Positions 1-11,290 are shown, counted from the stretch's first letter. The stretch is 64,000 bases of DNA from Rhipicephalus microplus (GCF_043290135.1 NC_134701.1:68148002-68212001); one strand, 5' to 3'. The notes: generated by a model from the letters alone, not told the origin. A program made the numbers and translations.

Positions 1-793
1 CGCTTTGATGGCATCGGAGAGAAAAACGCAGCCGCAGTCGCTCAGTAACTCCCGAGGTGCTCCATGCCTTAAAACCAGGTTTTGCAGTATAAAACATGCA
101 ACGTCTTTTGCGGTAGCAGAAGGTAACGCAGCTGTTTCAGCGTACCGCGTTGGGTGGTCGATAGCGACAATGACCCAGTGGTTGCTACTCGAAGTATAGG
201 GAAGCGGACCGTAAAAGTAAATTCCGACACGATCGAAAGCTCGTGCTGGACATGGCAACGGCAGCAAGGGACCTGTGGCATGGTGAGTGGGCATATTGCG
301 TCGCTGGCACGTAAGGCACGACCTTACGTAACGGCGAACGAAACGGTAGATACCGCGCCAGTAGTATCGCAGCTGCAAGCGAGTGTGTTTTTAACACGCC
401 AGCGTGGCCACATTGCGGATCATCGTGGAACGTGGCGCAGACGTCAGAACGCAGATGTCGGGGAATGACGAGCAACCACTTACGGCCGATCGAGCTGTAG
501 TTTCGGCGGTAAAGCAGGTTATCCCGAATTGCGAAGTGTGCTGCTTGACGGTGAAGCGTCCTGAAAACCGGAGCGAGCGTCCGGTTTGAGAGAAAGTCCA
601 AAAATGAAGAAATCCAAGCATCTTTGCGTTGCTCAGAAGTCATGTCCGAAATGCTGATGGCCAAGGCAGCACTGGTGGAGATAGGCGAGCCGACAGGCTC
701 TGAAGCCAATGACGAACGTGACAGGGCATCGGCGTCGGAATGCTTCTGGCCAGAACGGTAGATAACATGGATATCGAACTCCTGTAACCGCAA
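1..793 (-). pseudogene. gypsy RNase H end and integrase, partial
   Basis: The - strand frame 185-793 has the RNase H tail signature [17 protein letters not shown], then the integrase zinc-binding HHCC region ([15 protein letters not shown]). The frame then shifts. Bases 1-80 on the - strand read HGAPRELLSD, part of the DDE integrase core. The end of the domain is outside the window. Integrase would insert the cDNA. Confidence 0.85.
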
Positions 794-942
794 TGCCCAA
801 CGAGCGAGCCGACCATTAGGATCTTTTAGTGAAGATAACCAGCAAAGCTCATGGTGGTCTGTTACACTATCAAACGGACATCCATATAAATAAGGCCGTA
901 AATTTCCGATTGCCCAAATAATGGCGAGGCACTCCTTTTCAG

Positions 943-1889
943 TTACACTGTAATTCTTCTCGGCTTTACTGAGGGTGCGGCTGGCATAGGCAACGACGTA
1001 CTCATCAAAGCTATCCTTGCGTTGGGCCAGTATGGCCCTAGCCCGACACCAGTAGCGTCCGTATGAAGCTCCGTTGGAGCAGACGGATCGAAATGTCGGA
1101 GTATGGGAGGCGTGGCGAGGAGCCGTCGGAGTTCCTGAAATGCATCATCACACGCCTGCGACCACGCTGACAAATCACAACTTCCGGCAAGAAGATTGGT
1201 CAAGGGGGCGATAATGGAGGTGAAATTGCGGACGTAGCGCCGGAAGTACGAACATAGGCCTATGAAGCTTCGAAGCTCTTTGATGGTGGTTGGCTTTGGG
1301 AACGCCGCGACTGCATTAACTTTTGTAGGCTCCGGAAGAATGCCGTCCTTAGAAACCACATGACCGAGAATTACAAGCTTGCGAGCGCCGAAGTGGCATT
1401 TCTTCAAGTTAAGTTGAAGTCCCGCCATGGAATGGCACGTAAGAACTTGCTCAAGGCGGCTGAGGTGGGTTGCAAAGTCGCTTGAAAATACCACCATGTC
1501 GTCCAAATAACACAGGCACGTTTTCCATTTCAGACCTCGCAAGATGGTATCCATCATCCTTTCGAAAGTGGCAGGCGCATCGCAGAGGCCAAAGGTCATA
1601 ACGATGAATTCATATAGTCCATCCGGTGTTACAAAGGCTGTCTTCGGGCGGTCACCCTCTGCCACGGGACCTGCCAGTAGCCGGAGCGTAAATTTAACGA
1701 AGAAAAGAGCTCTGCTCCTTGTAGGCAGTCCAAAGCATCATCGATGCTCGGCAGAGGGTATACGTCTTTGCACGTTATCTTGTTGAGTCAGTGGTAGTCA
1801 ACGCAGAACCGGATGGATCCGTCTTTTTTCTTGCCGAGAACAACCGTTGAAGCCCAAGGACTGTTCGAGGGCTCAATGATGCCACGTTT
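943..1889 (-). pseudogene. gypsy reverse transcriptase and RNase H part, frameshifted
   Basis: The - strand frame 943-1665 carries the RT palm: [15 protein letters not shown], then [10 protein letters not shown] with the catalytic YLDD, then the thumb/connection region ending in a [11 protein letters not shown] stretch, which is the start of RNase H (first catalytic Asp). The preceding 1666-1889 continues RT ([11 protein letters not shown]) but in a different frame, so one base has been lost near 1665-1670. The 'start' of the downstream ORF is therefore not a true start. The RNase H domain then breaks again before 942. Confidence 0.88.
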
Positions 1890-2798
1890 TTACATGTCTT
1901 CCACTTGTTTGTCGATGACACGGCGTTCAGCAAATGACACACAGTACGGACGCTGTCTTAGCAGGGCTTGTTGACCGGCGTCAATACGGTGAACGACCGC
2001 AGAAGTTCGGCCTAAGCCTGACTGGTCACGATCGAATGAAGAGCGAAAGCGGAGTAGAAGATTTATAATCTCTTCGTGCTGAGTTGGTGCGAGCTCAGAG
2101 TCGATGGCATCCGAAAATACGTCCAGAACATCAATAGTCGCGTTGGTAGGAGTGACAGCACAAATTGGGAGTGAAACCGTAGAATCGGGTATAGTAGCTG
2201 GAAGAATACGCTCGCAGGTTTCGTAGCTTCCCAGGCATTCTCCACGTAGCAGAGATGACGGGCTGTCCGAGGGATTGCACACATAAATGGCAGCGTGACC
2301 GCTGCGAAAAACGACGACGGCTAACAGAAGCATGATATTTCGACGGCGCGCAGACGTGACCGATGGCAAAAATAACACAGGCGATTTCGGAGGGGTAGCA
2401 CATGACGCCGATACAACAACAGCTAAGAAAGGTGCGATGTCCACGTCAGAAGCAGCAAACACTCTGCACGAAGCGCCATCGTCGGGGTCATAGCACGGCA
2501 CAGATAACGCGAGTTCGGAACGAGCACAGTCGACCAAAGCAGAATTTGACGAAAGAAAGTCCCACCCAAGGATAACGTCAACGTCATGCGAAGAACAGAA
2601 TAAAACTACAAATGCGACGACGTACATTGCACCTTGACTGACGACTCGTGCAGTGCACAAAGCTAAATGGTGAATATGATGGGACATAGCTGTCTGCAAA
2701 GATAGGTCGGTAAGTTGCGTGGTCACTTTCTTCAAGTTTCGGCACAGTTTCTCGCTAATTACAGATACGGCAGCTCCAGTGTCAACAAGTCTGTGCAC
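1890..2798 (-). pseudogene. gypsy protease and start of reverse transcriptase
   Basis: The ORF begins near the protease active site LVDTGAAVSVIS (Asp-Thr-Gly). About 70 residues on it has VILGWDFL, the ILG flap-side motif of retroviral-type aspartic proteases. The C-terminal part ends with QRPYCVSFAERRVIDKQVEDM, which matches the region just before the RT fingers in gypsy Pol. Protease cleaves the Gag-Pol polyprotein. The ORF stops before the RT palm, and the continuation is in another frame at 1666-1889. Confidence 0.85.
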
Positions 2799-2977
2799 CT
2801 TATTGCCATCAATATAGAGTTCAATTTCGTTCGGTGGACAGCAGTTAGGTCTTGAAATTTTCGCTGCTCACGCAGTTATTGCCTCCAGAACTGCGCCCGT
2901 CAGTTTTCCCCTCGCGGTGGTCCGTTGCGACGTAACATTGGAGAAATAGATCGACGATGAGGAGAAGGTTAATGGCT

Positions 2978-4400
2978 TCAGCCGGATGGTGGGCGACCAG
3001 GACGTACGTCTAGAGATGAATCGACACGAACGGAATATCGCGGGTGAGTGGGCATGGTGGGCAAGTAATGTGGGGCCCCTGCAATGTCATGAGAAGGAAA
3101 GCTGCGACGACGGCAGTAACGAGATACGTGGCCTGGGATGCCACATGAAAAACATATCGGCCGATTATCCGGAGTGCGCCATTGGCTGACGGTAGGGGCA
3201 CTGTTCGTTGAATAAGGTACCGTAAATGGTCGTGTAGGCGGCGTCATACAAACGTTCTGAGCTGTTTCGTATACAACCGGAGACGGGACGGTCAGCGAGC
3301 GGGAAGGTGGCGTCGACGAATAAACGTGGCGAGTAGCTTCGTAGATGGCCGGAGACGCTGGCGCACGTGGCCGAGAAACTGCGGCTGCATACATTAGTGG
3401 TGCGGTAACAGTTGGTGGAGCCTGAGCTGGCGGCAATGCTTCGGCAACTTGCGATTGAATGACCAGACGAAGCGAAGGTGACAAGGGTGCCATCAGCTTG
3501 GTAGTTCTTGTGATTATAGATAGCTGCCGGGCAACCTTTTCGCGTATAAATTGCTTTATGAGTGGCATCAACGCAGAGTGGCAGGCGGTGTCATGGTGAT
3601 AGTCGAGGGATGAGATGTCCGCGGTGTCTTGAGCAGAGCAACGTGTAGAAGCGCGCTGCATACGCAGCTCAATAAAACTTTGGCAGAGCTGAATCACCTC
3701 GGCGACCGTCTGGGGACTCTTCGCAGCAAGCATTTAGAATGCACCGTCGTCGATTCCTTTCATGATGTTCTTGATCTTGTCTGCCTCGTCCAGAGTCGAA
3801 TCGACGAGCTTGCAGAGAAAGAGCACATCTTTGATGTAGCTCGTGAAAGTTTCATCCGCTCTTGTACTCTGCCCCGCAAGCGCTGTTCAGCACGAAGGCG
3901 GTGGACAGCAGGACGGCGAAAGACTTCCTAGAGTGTTTTTCCCAATTCCGACCAGGTACTGTAATCACTTTGATGATTCCTGTACCATAATTTTGCCACG
4001 TCGGTCAGGTAAAAACTTCTTAAAGAACCCCAGGTGGTAAAAATTTCCGGAGCCCTCCACTACGGCGTCTCTCATAGTCATATAGTGGTTTTGGGACGTT
4101 AAACCCCACATATCAATCAATCAATCAGGTAAAAACTTACACTTGTGAGCTTATCAGCTGCGTTTCACTTATTGTATGCGCTCACCAGTTCATACTCGGC
4201 AATCCAGTTGTCCACATCTTGGTCCTCTGTGCCACCAAATATGAGCGGGTCGCGCTGCCGGAGAGTGCCAGCGCAGAAGACAGGCACAGGCGCGAGATCT
4301 GGAGTAGGGGCCTGAGATGGCCCAGGATCAGTCATTGTAGAAGGTCGTTGGAGTGTGCGGCTGCGAAGTTCCAGGGGGAGGACCAGATGTATCCCCGCAC
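2978..4400 (-). pseudogene. gypsy gag, broken
   Basis: The - strand ORF at 2978-3733 (about 251 codons) ends with a nucleocapsid zinc knuckle, CFSCGIPGHVSRYC (C-X2-C-X4-H-X4-C), followed by a basic run. Upstream, 3734-4400 reads gag-like only in pieces and is interrupted by a SINE. The protein would package element RNA into virus-like particles. The Pro/Thr-rich middle region is usual for arthropod gag linkers. The N-terminus cannot be placed because of frame breaks. Confidence 0.75.
4019..4124 (+). mobile_element. 5'-truncated Ruka-like SINE inside gypsy gag
   Basis: This is the 3' half of the tick SINE also seen complete at 22547-22790. It contains AAAGAACCCCAGGTGGT, the TCCGGAGCCCTCCACTACGG segment, and an (ATCA)n tail. 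It is flanked by the direct repeat TCAGGTAAAAACTT at 4005-4018 and 4125-4138, a 14-bp target-site duplication that shows a 5'-truncated LINE-driven insertion. Confidence 0.9.
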
Positions 4401-4410
4401 TTCCACCACT

Positions 4411-4555
4411 TGAAACGGGTTGTTGAACAAGCAGGAGTTGACTCGGTGAACGAGAGCTTTATTTAGGGCAAGGGCTAACTGAACGCAAGCCTGCGATCAC
4501 AGCAAGTCTTCTTCTTTTTCCATACTGGAGCTCCATGCCCACTGCCCTCGCTACA
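4411..4555 (-). repeat. 5' LTR of the left gypsy element
   Basis: On the - strand this segment starts TGTAGCGAGG and ends TTTCA, with AATAAA inside. It is followed by a TGGTGGAAGTGC stretch, where the other gypsy in the window (LTR end 21836) also has TGGTGGAGGTGC. The TG...CA borders and position just upstream of gag support an LTR of about 145 bp. The outer border could be 4555 or 4560, because the partner LTR is not in the window. Confidence 0.6.
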
Positions 4556-4560
4556 GTACA

Positions 4561-5659
4561 TTGATGTGCGGTGATGAAGGGCACTTTTTGCTGCTGTGCT
4601 GAGACATTCATTGCTGTCTTGAAGTGCTAATAACCCATGCTTTTTTTCCTCATGCGATGCCGAACAGTTTTACGCACAGCGATTCCACTGAAATTGCTTA
4701 GCCATTGAACCACGTCTTTGTTATACGTACTGCCGAAAAACACCTGCACAGTGACTGGTTTTGCACATGAAGGAACAAAAGCAGCGAAAAGAAAGCTTCG
4801 AACTTTTTGCGACACGTTACCCATATCCCATTGCTAGCCTAATGCACGGGCAAATTTGAAATGTGTTTCTTGGAGGTTTTTTTTTAAGAAGTCCGAGCAT
4901 GGCAATGGATGTGGCCACTGTTCGAGTATATATATGATACTTGCCGAAAATTACAACGTCCAAGTGAGTGGCAGATAACTACCATGCTGAATATATAGTA
5001 ATGATATGTAAATCACCGTTTTTGTTGCTTATACAGCAGTGTTAGTAAAAAATCACAAGAAGTTCAATGACTTGCATTAGTCACTCTGAAAGGGACCTAC
5101 TGCTGCAGGTATAAGGCAAGTAGCCCTCCGCTTTAACTTTAAGGAGTATAGCAACACTGGTTTAGCATGAGTAATAGATGAGTGATAGGAGTAGATTAAT
5201 CTAACTGCCCTGCCTCGGAGTAGTTCAGTTAACTTATTAACCTTGGGCTGGGTTCTAAATTGCTGACTGATTCAACACCACAATGCACTGCTGGTTCAGC
5301 GCTTCATTCTAGCTGTTTTGGAATGCGTCAAAAGTGGCGCCGCTTACGACCTACGTGACGTCGACGCATCAGTTAAAAAGACACCACCCGTAGACCTATG
5401 CCTTATCTGGGCACTGCGGTCCATCAGCGTACATGTGGCTCCAACCGTTCTGCTACCTCGTGCAGAACGATTGGCAGCTGTTCTAGCACGATTAAGAGTG
5501 ATTGACACAGTCTTTTGGTCTTGCCGTTCCCCAAACAGTGCTTCTGTTGCTGATCAAGTTTAATGCACGTGTTTATTGATATTTGTTGGTGAAGGCGATT
5601 TGAATTTCAGTCTCACTAACAATGGTGGTGCTTTTATTGGTTCCTTGGTGAAGTAGCTG
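4561..5659. other. unassigned stretch
   Basis: No coding exon, RNA gene or named repeat could be recognised here. It is AT-rich with short chance ORFs. It may be flanking intergenic DNA of the gypsy element or very old repeat remnants. Confidence 0.4.
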
Positions 5660-6245
5660 CCGTCTGGCCAGAAAAAGCTGAAAGTAGAACTGGCTGCACT
5701 CAAACAGCAACAGAATAATTTTGAAAAAGTTATCGATAGTCGGGGACTTAGTCATCTGGAAAGACGAGCCTCGCTAGTCGATGACCTTGAACGTACTGTA
5801 AAATCACTCGACGCGAAGTTGACCAAGGATAGGAGCAGATGATTCAATTTAGTTGTATTTAGTGTTCTAGAGAATGTAGGGTAAATTAAAACTATTCTGA
5901 AAAGTAAGGTTTTTGAAGAAGTTATGATCACGAAGCGATCGCGGTTTATTGCAAGTCTGTCGGTAGAATTCATCACCTTGGTGACGCAGGCACATATTAT
6001 TAGGCTAGTTGTCGTTTATTTTCAGGATGTTACCAAAAAGCAGCTTATCCTAAAATGCTCATAAACTAAAAAGTAGTCTCATATAGGTACAAAACGATTA
6101 GTCGCGAAGTACATTTAGGAAGCGTGAACTCCTGCGGGATTGCACTAAAAGTGATATAGAGCAAGGCAAGAAACCTAGCCTTCTTTATAATGAACTGCGT
6201 GTTAATCATGAACTCTTCACGTGGGATGAGAGTAAAAACACGAGA
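5660..6245 (+). pseudogene. LINE ORF1 remnant (coiled coil plus RRM-like part)
   Basis: The + strand, read with frame changes, shows a heptad-rich stretch (KKLKVELAALKQQQNNFEKV) followed by LTKDRSR and FNLVVFSVLENVG. The end reads RVNHELFTWDESKN in spirit, though split by stops. The intact LINE ORF1 at 30333-31127 has the same order ([13 protein letters not shown] and an FEWDDEQ end). This is therefore a decayed ORF1 of a CR1-like LINE. ORF2 pieces follow on the same strand after the composite element at 6249-8244. Confidence 0.6.
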
Positions 6246-7914
6246 ATGAAAAAAAATTGTCACATCTTACGTACAGGGGGAATCGATGATAAGCGAAGCA
6301 CGAATCAAAAAGGTAGATTTGTCGCTTTAAAATCAGCACAGTGTTACGACATAGAGGTAAATGATGCCGTACATGACTTACGAGTGATGATTATTATGTT
6401 TAGATGTGTCGTTCACCTACGTAATCTATTCACGTCACGTGATACCAAATTTAGTATATGTGGAGCAAGCAAAACGGCCGCTAGCACGCTATGAGCGTAG
6501 TATGTTGTCAAGTTCTTACATGACACGCTTGTCAGAATGATCATGTTTTCACCAGTCATATACTTTCGTCATCCATTACGTCACGTAACACCAAACTTGA
6601 TACATGTGGAGCTAGCAAAACGGCCGCGAGCGCATCATGAAGGGTGCAATACACTGCAATGTAGCGTTGACGCGCGCGCACGCTAGGCACCGCGACGCTA
6701 AGTTAGTAAAACGCGAGCACTCTATAGTCTGACGCCAGGCGAGACCAGCGTCCGTCGGCGCAGGCCGACGGACACCGGCGCGAAGTGCGACATGCTGCAT
6801 TTCGCTCTGATATGTTACTCAGACAACACTGCGTCTCCCTCTTTTTGTGTCAAAGGGATGCCGGACGCGCTGAAACACGCATGCGTCAAAGCAACGCAGC
6901 GCGGCGCACGCCTGCGAATATAAGGCAGTACCGGCGCCTGGCGTGGTAACGCCGCCGTGACGTCACGAAATGAACGCCGGCGAGCACGCGCACCGCATCA
7001 CGTTGAAAAATATTGGCGCTTTGACTGTAGTATGCAGTCATAATCTCACACGACAGGCATCTTATGATTATCATGTTTGCACCAGTCACATTAATTTGTC
7101 ATCCATTGACGTCACGTAATACAAAATTTGACATATGGGATGCTAGCGAAACGGCCGCGAGCGCATCGTAGCTGTGGCATGTAGTCATTTTACATGACAC
7201 GCATGTCGTGATTGTCATGGTTGGTTGTGTGATTTGCCTATGTCATCCGTTCGCGTCACGTAATACCAAGTTTGGTACACGTGAAGGTAGCGAAATAGCC
7301 GTGAGTGCATCATGAGTGCAGCGTGTAGTCATGTTGTAACATGACACACATCTCATGTTCATCAAGTTTGCACCAGTATCATACCTTCGTCATCCATTCA
7401 CGTCCCGTAATACCAACTTGGTATAACTGAAGCTAGCGAAGTGGCCGCCAGCGCATCATGAGCGTGGTATGTAGTCATGTTGTTACATGACACGTATCTC
7501 ACGACTATCATGCTTGCACCACTCACATAACTTCGTCATCCATTGCCATATCGTGATACCAAATTTCATATATGAGACGCCAGCGAAACGGGCGCGAGCG
7601 CATCATAAACGTGGCTTGTAGTCATGTTGTCACGTGACACGCATGTCATGATTTCCACGTTAGGGTCTGTCGCTTGTGTTCGCCATGCAATCATGTCATA
7701 CCATACCAGTTTTAACATGCCATGTGAACAAAACCACCGCAAGAGCTGCAGGACCATGAAATATAAATCATGACATTCATGACATACATGTCATGATTTT
7801 CACGTTATAACAAGGAAAATATGTTCTTTATACTGTCACGGTATGCCATACTAAGTTTGGTATCAATATTATTATCGAAACGCCAGGAGAGCTGAATTTT
7901 TAGTCGTGGGCGGC

Positions 7915-8004
<90 letters not shown>
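7915..8004 (+). repeat. (GATA)n microsatellite in composite element A
   Basis: About 22 perfect GATA units. It lies at the same relative position as the arrays in copies B and C, so it is a component of the element rather than an independent microsatellite. Confidence 0.97.
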
Positions 8005-8005
<1 letters not shown>

Positions 8006-8119
8006 ATACGCTCAATGTCGCTTAAGTTCGCTAAGAAATGATACGCATTTATTAAATGCGGCACGCTCGGTTTCCTCCACTCACGCAGCTGATCGGCACC
8101 GGTCTCCAGAGTTCTCCAG

Positions 8120-8120
<1 letters not shown>

Positions 8121-8170
<50 letters not shown>

Positions 8171-8200
8171 CAGATAGATAGATAGATAGATAGATAGATA
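8121..8200 (+). repeat. second (GATA)n array of composite element A
   Basis: About 20 GATA units with one substitution, followed by a second copy of the element's terminal tail (CGCTCAATGTCGCCGAAGTT and onward). This looks like a duplicated 3' end. Confidence 0.95.
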
Positions 8201-8324
8201 CGCTCAATGTCGCCGAAGTTCGCTGAAAAGTGATTCGCATTTAAAATTCACGGTTGTCCCAACACTTCCGGAAATTCTTGACTTGCCTCTGTGCGGGTTT
8301 ACACCGATTCTAAAGAACTTCATG

Positions 8325-9070
8325 TCCTAACATCAACGTCCGTAGCGTTCATATATCAGAAGTCCTCGATGCTCCTATTATAAATTTAAATCGTCATGAC
8401 ATTGTCGTAACCTAAACATGGTTGCACGATGATATTGAAGATGCAGTCGTGTTTCTTCCGTTGTATCAGGTATATCATCGTGACAAAAGCACTAGACAGG
8501 GCAGGGTGGCTGTTTTGTAAAACACACTGTGCTTGCTGCTTCTTTACCACAGGCTGATAACTTAGAAATCGTTTGAGTATAATTTTGCAGTGGGGATAAA
8601 TCATTCTTGCTTTTTACTGTTTATCAAGCACCGGACTTTTTCCCCTAATTTTTTCGCAGCCTTCATTTCGCAGCGATAAGGTACTTATAAGCGACTTTAG
8701 TCTACCTGATGTAGATTTTTTGAATGAAACAAATTTTTCACGAATAAATTCATTGAGAAATACGTTACTTGCAGGAGATTACGCTGTATCACAATCTTCA
8801 TTGTATAATTAAACAGCCAACGCGTGCCTGTGGTTCAACGGATTATGTACTTTACTTTGTGTCTATTGGTCGTTCACTAGAAACTTAACCGAATGTATTT
8901 GTGTCGATTGATAATGAGATTTCTGATCGCCACTTATTATAATAATGTTTTTCAGTAAGTGCTTAACACTAGAAAATGCAGAACGATCACAGTTGAAGAT
9001 TTCTCTCGTGTCAGAGATGGGAGAGTCTTAAACTATCTTGAACTGAGTCTTTACGATTTCTTCAGCAATA
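8325..9070 (+). pseudogene. LINE ORF2 endonuclease remnant
   Basis: At 8333 the + strand reads NINVRSVHISEVLDAP, then RHDIVVT*TWLHDDIEDA, the APE endonuclease start with its (E)TWL motif broken by a stop. Further on are ISDFSLPDVDF (GDFN-like) and, near 8820-8940, TRACGSTDYVLYFVS and EISDRHLL (the S-D-H region, His shifted). Order and spacing fit a CR1/Jockey-type endonuclease. Many stops and frameshifts make it non-functional. Confidence 0.75.
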
Positions 9071-9102
9071 ATGTTACTGCCCTTCATTGATTACTCATAT
9101 GT

Positions 9103-9305
9103 ATGGTTTAATATCCCCAAAACATTATATAATTATGAGAGACGCCGTCGTGGAGCGCTCCAGGAATTTCCACCACCTGGCGTTCAACCACACGGGCTTA
9201 AATCGTTTCCGCCTCTATCTAAAATGCAGCCGCCGCAGCCGGGATTCAATCCGGTGACCTGCGGGTCAGCAGCCGAGTAGCTTAGCCGCTAGACCACCGC
9301 GGTGG
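9103..9305 (-). mobile_element. Ruka-like SINE, - strand
   Basis: The - strand reads a tRNA-like head (GCGGTGGTCTAGCGGCTAAG, then GGTCACCGGATTGAATCCC as the B-box region). The body segments TGCATTTTAGATAGAGGCGG and the CCAGGTGGTGG / AGACGCCG region match the complete copy at 22547. It interrupts the LINE ORF2 remnant between endonuclease and RT. A clear TSD was not found. Confidence 0.85.
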
Positions 9306-9309
9306 AGCA

Positions 9310-10645
9310 CGGTACGGTATTTAAACTGTGGTGTATTATGTTGCTGTCCTCTGGGATCAGTTTAAAAAACCTATTGCTCACTGTCTCAGCAACTTCATCC
9401 CCAACAAAACTAAGAAGGAATTTGTGACTACTCCTAGACTAACAGAGAGATCTTATATTACACAAAACGTAAAGCGCCTAAAGCAATGATGAGTCTCACA
9501 GGTTATCATTCACTGAATGCCAAATAAATAAATAAAGAAGTATGGCTAGCTAAACGCTGGTATTTTCAGCACACATTTTAAAACTCCCTCCGGACAGCAC
9601 CCCCAAACGTTAATGTCTTTTTATGCAAGAAAACAAATTCAATTAACCATATCGTTCACGACGGCTTCGTCGTCTTCAATAAGAAATGTATCGTGGAGCA
9701 TTTAACAATTATTTTCAAAGTGTATTTTCTCATTGCCGTACCGCTGTAAATTCTGATCGCGCGTTATGTCACTCGAAGCCTGATATCGTATTTGGACAAA
9801 GTGTTGTATCAATGCTGTTGAACCTAAAGTTCAATCCTTTCCAGGACCGAACCACATACCGAGAGCCTTTTCGGCACCGGTGTGCTGAAGCATTAGCCCC
9901 CTTTCAAGTAAGTATTCATCGTTCCTTGTTGTCAATAGCTACTTTTCCCGAAGACTGGCTAACTGCAAGGGTCACGCCCATTCCCAGAAGTGGTGACTCA
10001 GCCCGAATGATAAGTTATTGCCTCATTTCAGTGACCTGTACATGCTGAGATTTAGTCAAACATAATATTGCTAATAGAATAACCAATTTTCTAAATAATA
10101 TCAATGTGCTGTCTCCTCACCAGCGTGGCTTTCGCAAGGGTTATTAGACTTTAACACAACTAACGACTTATAATTCACTACCTTGCTATTACCCTTGACA
10201 ATTAAAGCCAAATGATCATTCTATTCTTAGATTTTAAAAACGCATTTCACCTTATTCCTTATTGTAAATTAGTAGAGAAATAGCGATCAAGTAACTTTCC
10301 ATGACACAGTATTAATTGTGTAGCAGCTTACCTGTGTAATCGCAAGGTGTTTGTTTCAATTGATAATTATTTTTCAAATAAACTTTCTGTAACCTCTGGA
10401 ATTCCCCAGGTAAGTGTGTTAGGGACATTACTGTTTCTAATATACGTAAATGACAATGGCAACGAAATCATCTTCCCCATACTAGTTAGGCTGTTTGCAG
10501 ACGACTGTGTTTCGTTTAACGAAGTTTCCGTAATGACCAGTTCAGGCCTAACTCTGACCTTCAAATATTTTGCCGCGGTGCAAGCGGTGTGGCATAGAGC
10601 TGAACACGGAAATATGTATACAGGGCTGTAACAAAAAAACGTTAA
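9310..10645 (+). pseudogene. LINE ORF2 reverse transcriptase remnant
   Basis: The + strand shows RT blocks in order: FPEDWLTARVTPIPRSGD (block 1), SPHQRGFRKG, LFLDFKNAFHLIPYCKL, SGIPQVSVLGTLLFLIYVND (normally [10 protein letters not shown]), and [14 protein letters not shown] (the FADD catalytic motif). It is broken by stops at several places. It resembles the intact CR1-like LINE at 27122-31652 ([13 protein letters not shown]) and probably belongs to the same broken LINE as the pieces at 5660 and 8325. Confidence 0.88.
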
Positions 10646-10701
10646 CAAATTGTTGGTTGTTTACAACCTGGGACACAGACCACTCACCAAACCAATATAA
10701 A

Positions 10702-10878
10702 TGTTGTAGGGAACTATGTGATCGACGACGAAGCAGCAAGAAACGGCAAGCCACGGCGTTGGTGCACCCGCGCGACCCGAGCTTGCGCTTGTTTGTATTT
10801 TCGGCCTGTGGACGTTCCTCGCTCTTCTGGCGTTCCTCGGCCTTCCAGTAGGTCTGTACGTAAATAAACTACGTGACA
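10702..10878 (+). mobile_element. possible solo LTR
   Basis: A GC-richer block begins TGTTGTAGGG, carries AATAAA shortly before its end and stops with GTGACA. TG...CA borders and a polyadenylation signal are LTR-like, and it abuts the sudden end of the LINE RT homology at about 10645. No target-site duplication was certain and no second copy is in the window. Confidence 0.3.
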
Positions 10879-11037
10879 ATGTCTAAAATCACAACAACTA
10901 ATGACCTCTGCTGAAATAACCGTACTTACAACATCTATAACTGTGCTTTCAACAAACTTTTTGTACTTAGGCACATACTAAAACATGTAACTCGTGATAC
11001 TAGATTTCTGGCTTACACATCGCTCATCTGACCAAAG

Positions 11038-11290
11038 TTCGATGATTGAGTGATTGCTTGATACGTGGGGTTGAACGTCCCAAAATCACCACATGATTTT
11101 GAAAGACGCCGTAGTGGGGGCTTCGGAAGTTTCGACCACCTGGGGTTCTATAACAAGCACCCAAACCTGCGCACAGGGGCATACAGAATTATCGCCTCGA
11201 TCGAAAATGCAGCTGCCGCAGCTGGGATACGATCCCACGACCAGCGGGTCAGCAGCCGAGTAGCTTAGCCACTAGACCACCGTGGCGGGG
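11038..11290 (-). mobile_element. Ruka-like SINE, - strand, with TSD
   Basis: On the - strand: tRNA-like head (CACGGTGGTCTAGTGGCTAAG; B-box region GGTCGTGGGATCGTATCCC), body, and tail CCCCACGTATCAAGCAATCA. It is flanked by TGACCAAAG at 11029-11037 and 11291-11299, a 9-bp direct repeat, so the borders are secure. Confidence 0.92.

Larger units (their letters stand above)
1..4555 (-). mobile_element. Ty3/gypsy LTR retrotransposon, degenerate, cut by the left edge
   Basis: Reading the - strand from right to left, the order is LTR (4411-4555), gag with a CCHC zinc knuckle, aspartic protease, reverse transcriptase, RNase H and integrase, which is the Ty3/gypsy order. The integrase core runs out of the window at base 1, where the - strand reads HGAPRELLSD, a typical integrase segment around the second catalytic Asp. 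The reading frame is interrupted by at least one frameshift near 1665 and gaps at 794-942 and 2799-2977, so this copy is dead. A 5'-truncated SINE sits in gag (4019-4124). The far LTR is outside the window, so TSD and LTR divergence cannot be checked. Confidence 0.9.
6249..8244 (+). mobile_element. composite tandem-repeat/GATA element, copy A
   Basis: The left end is an A-run followed by TTGTCACATCTTACGTACAG. Six or more diverged units of about 145-150 bp follow, each with a CATCCATTCACGTCACGTAA-type block and a TACCAAATTTGGTAT quasi-palindrome. One expanded GC-rich unit lies at about 6640-7030. Next come a unique region with AGGGTCTGTCGCTTGTG, a GATA array (7915-8004), a short tail CGCTCAATGTCGC...GCATTTA, and a second GATA array and tail (8121-8244). 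Copies B and C at 55746-58956 share the same order. No protein is encoded. It separates LINE ORF1 from ORF2 pieces, so it inserted into that LINE. Confidence 0.8.

Noticed and set aside
185..468. + strand ORFs opposite the left gypsy (154-468, 404-589)
   Set aside because: They are shadows of the - strand integrase and RNase H coding sequence.
7000..7600. CRISPR-like spacing of repeats
   Set aside because: Units are ~147 bp, diverged, in a eukaryotic genome, and part of a mobile element; there are no short identical repeats with unique spacers.
8052..8240. ORFs such as [11 protein letters not shown] over GATA arrays (also at 39748, 56729 and 58755)
   Set aside because: Tetranucleotide repeats lack stops in several frames; these are not genes.
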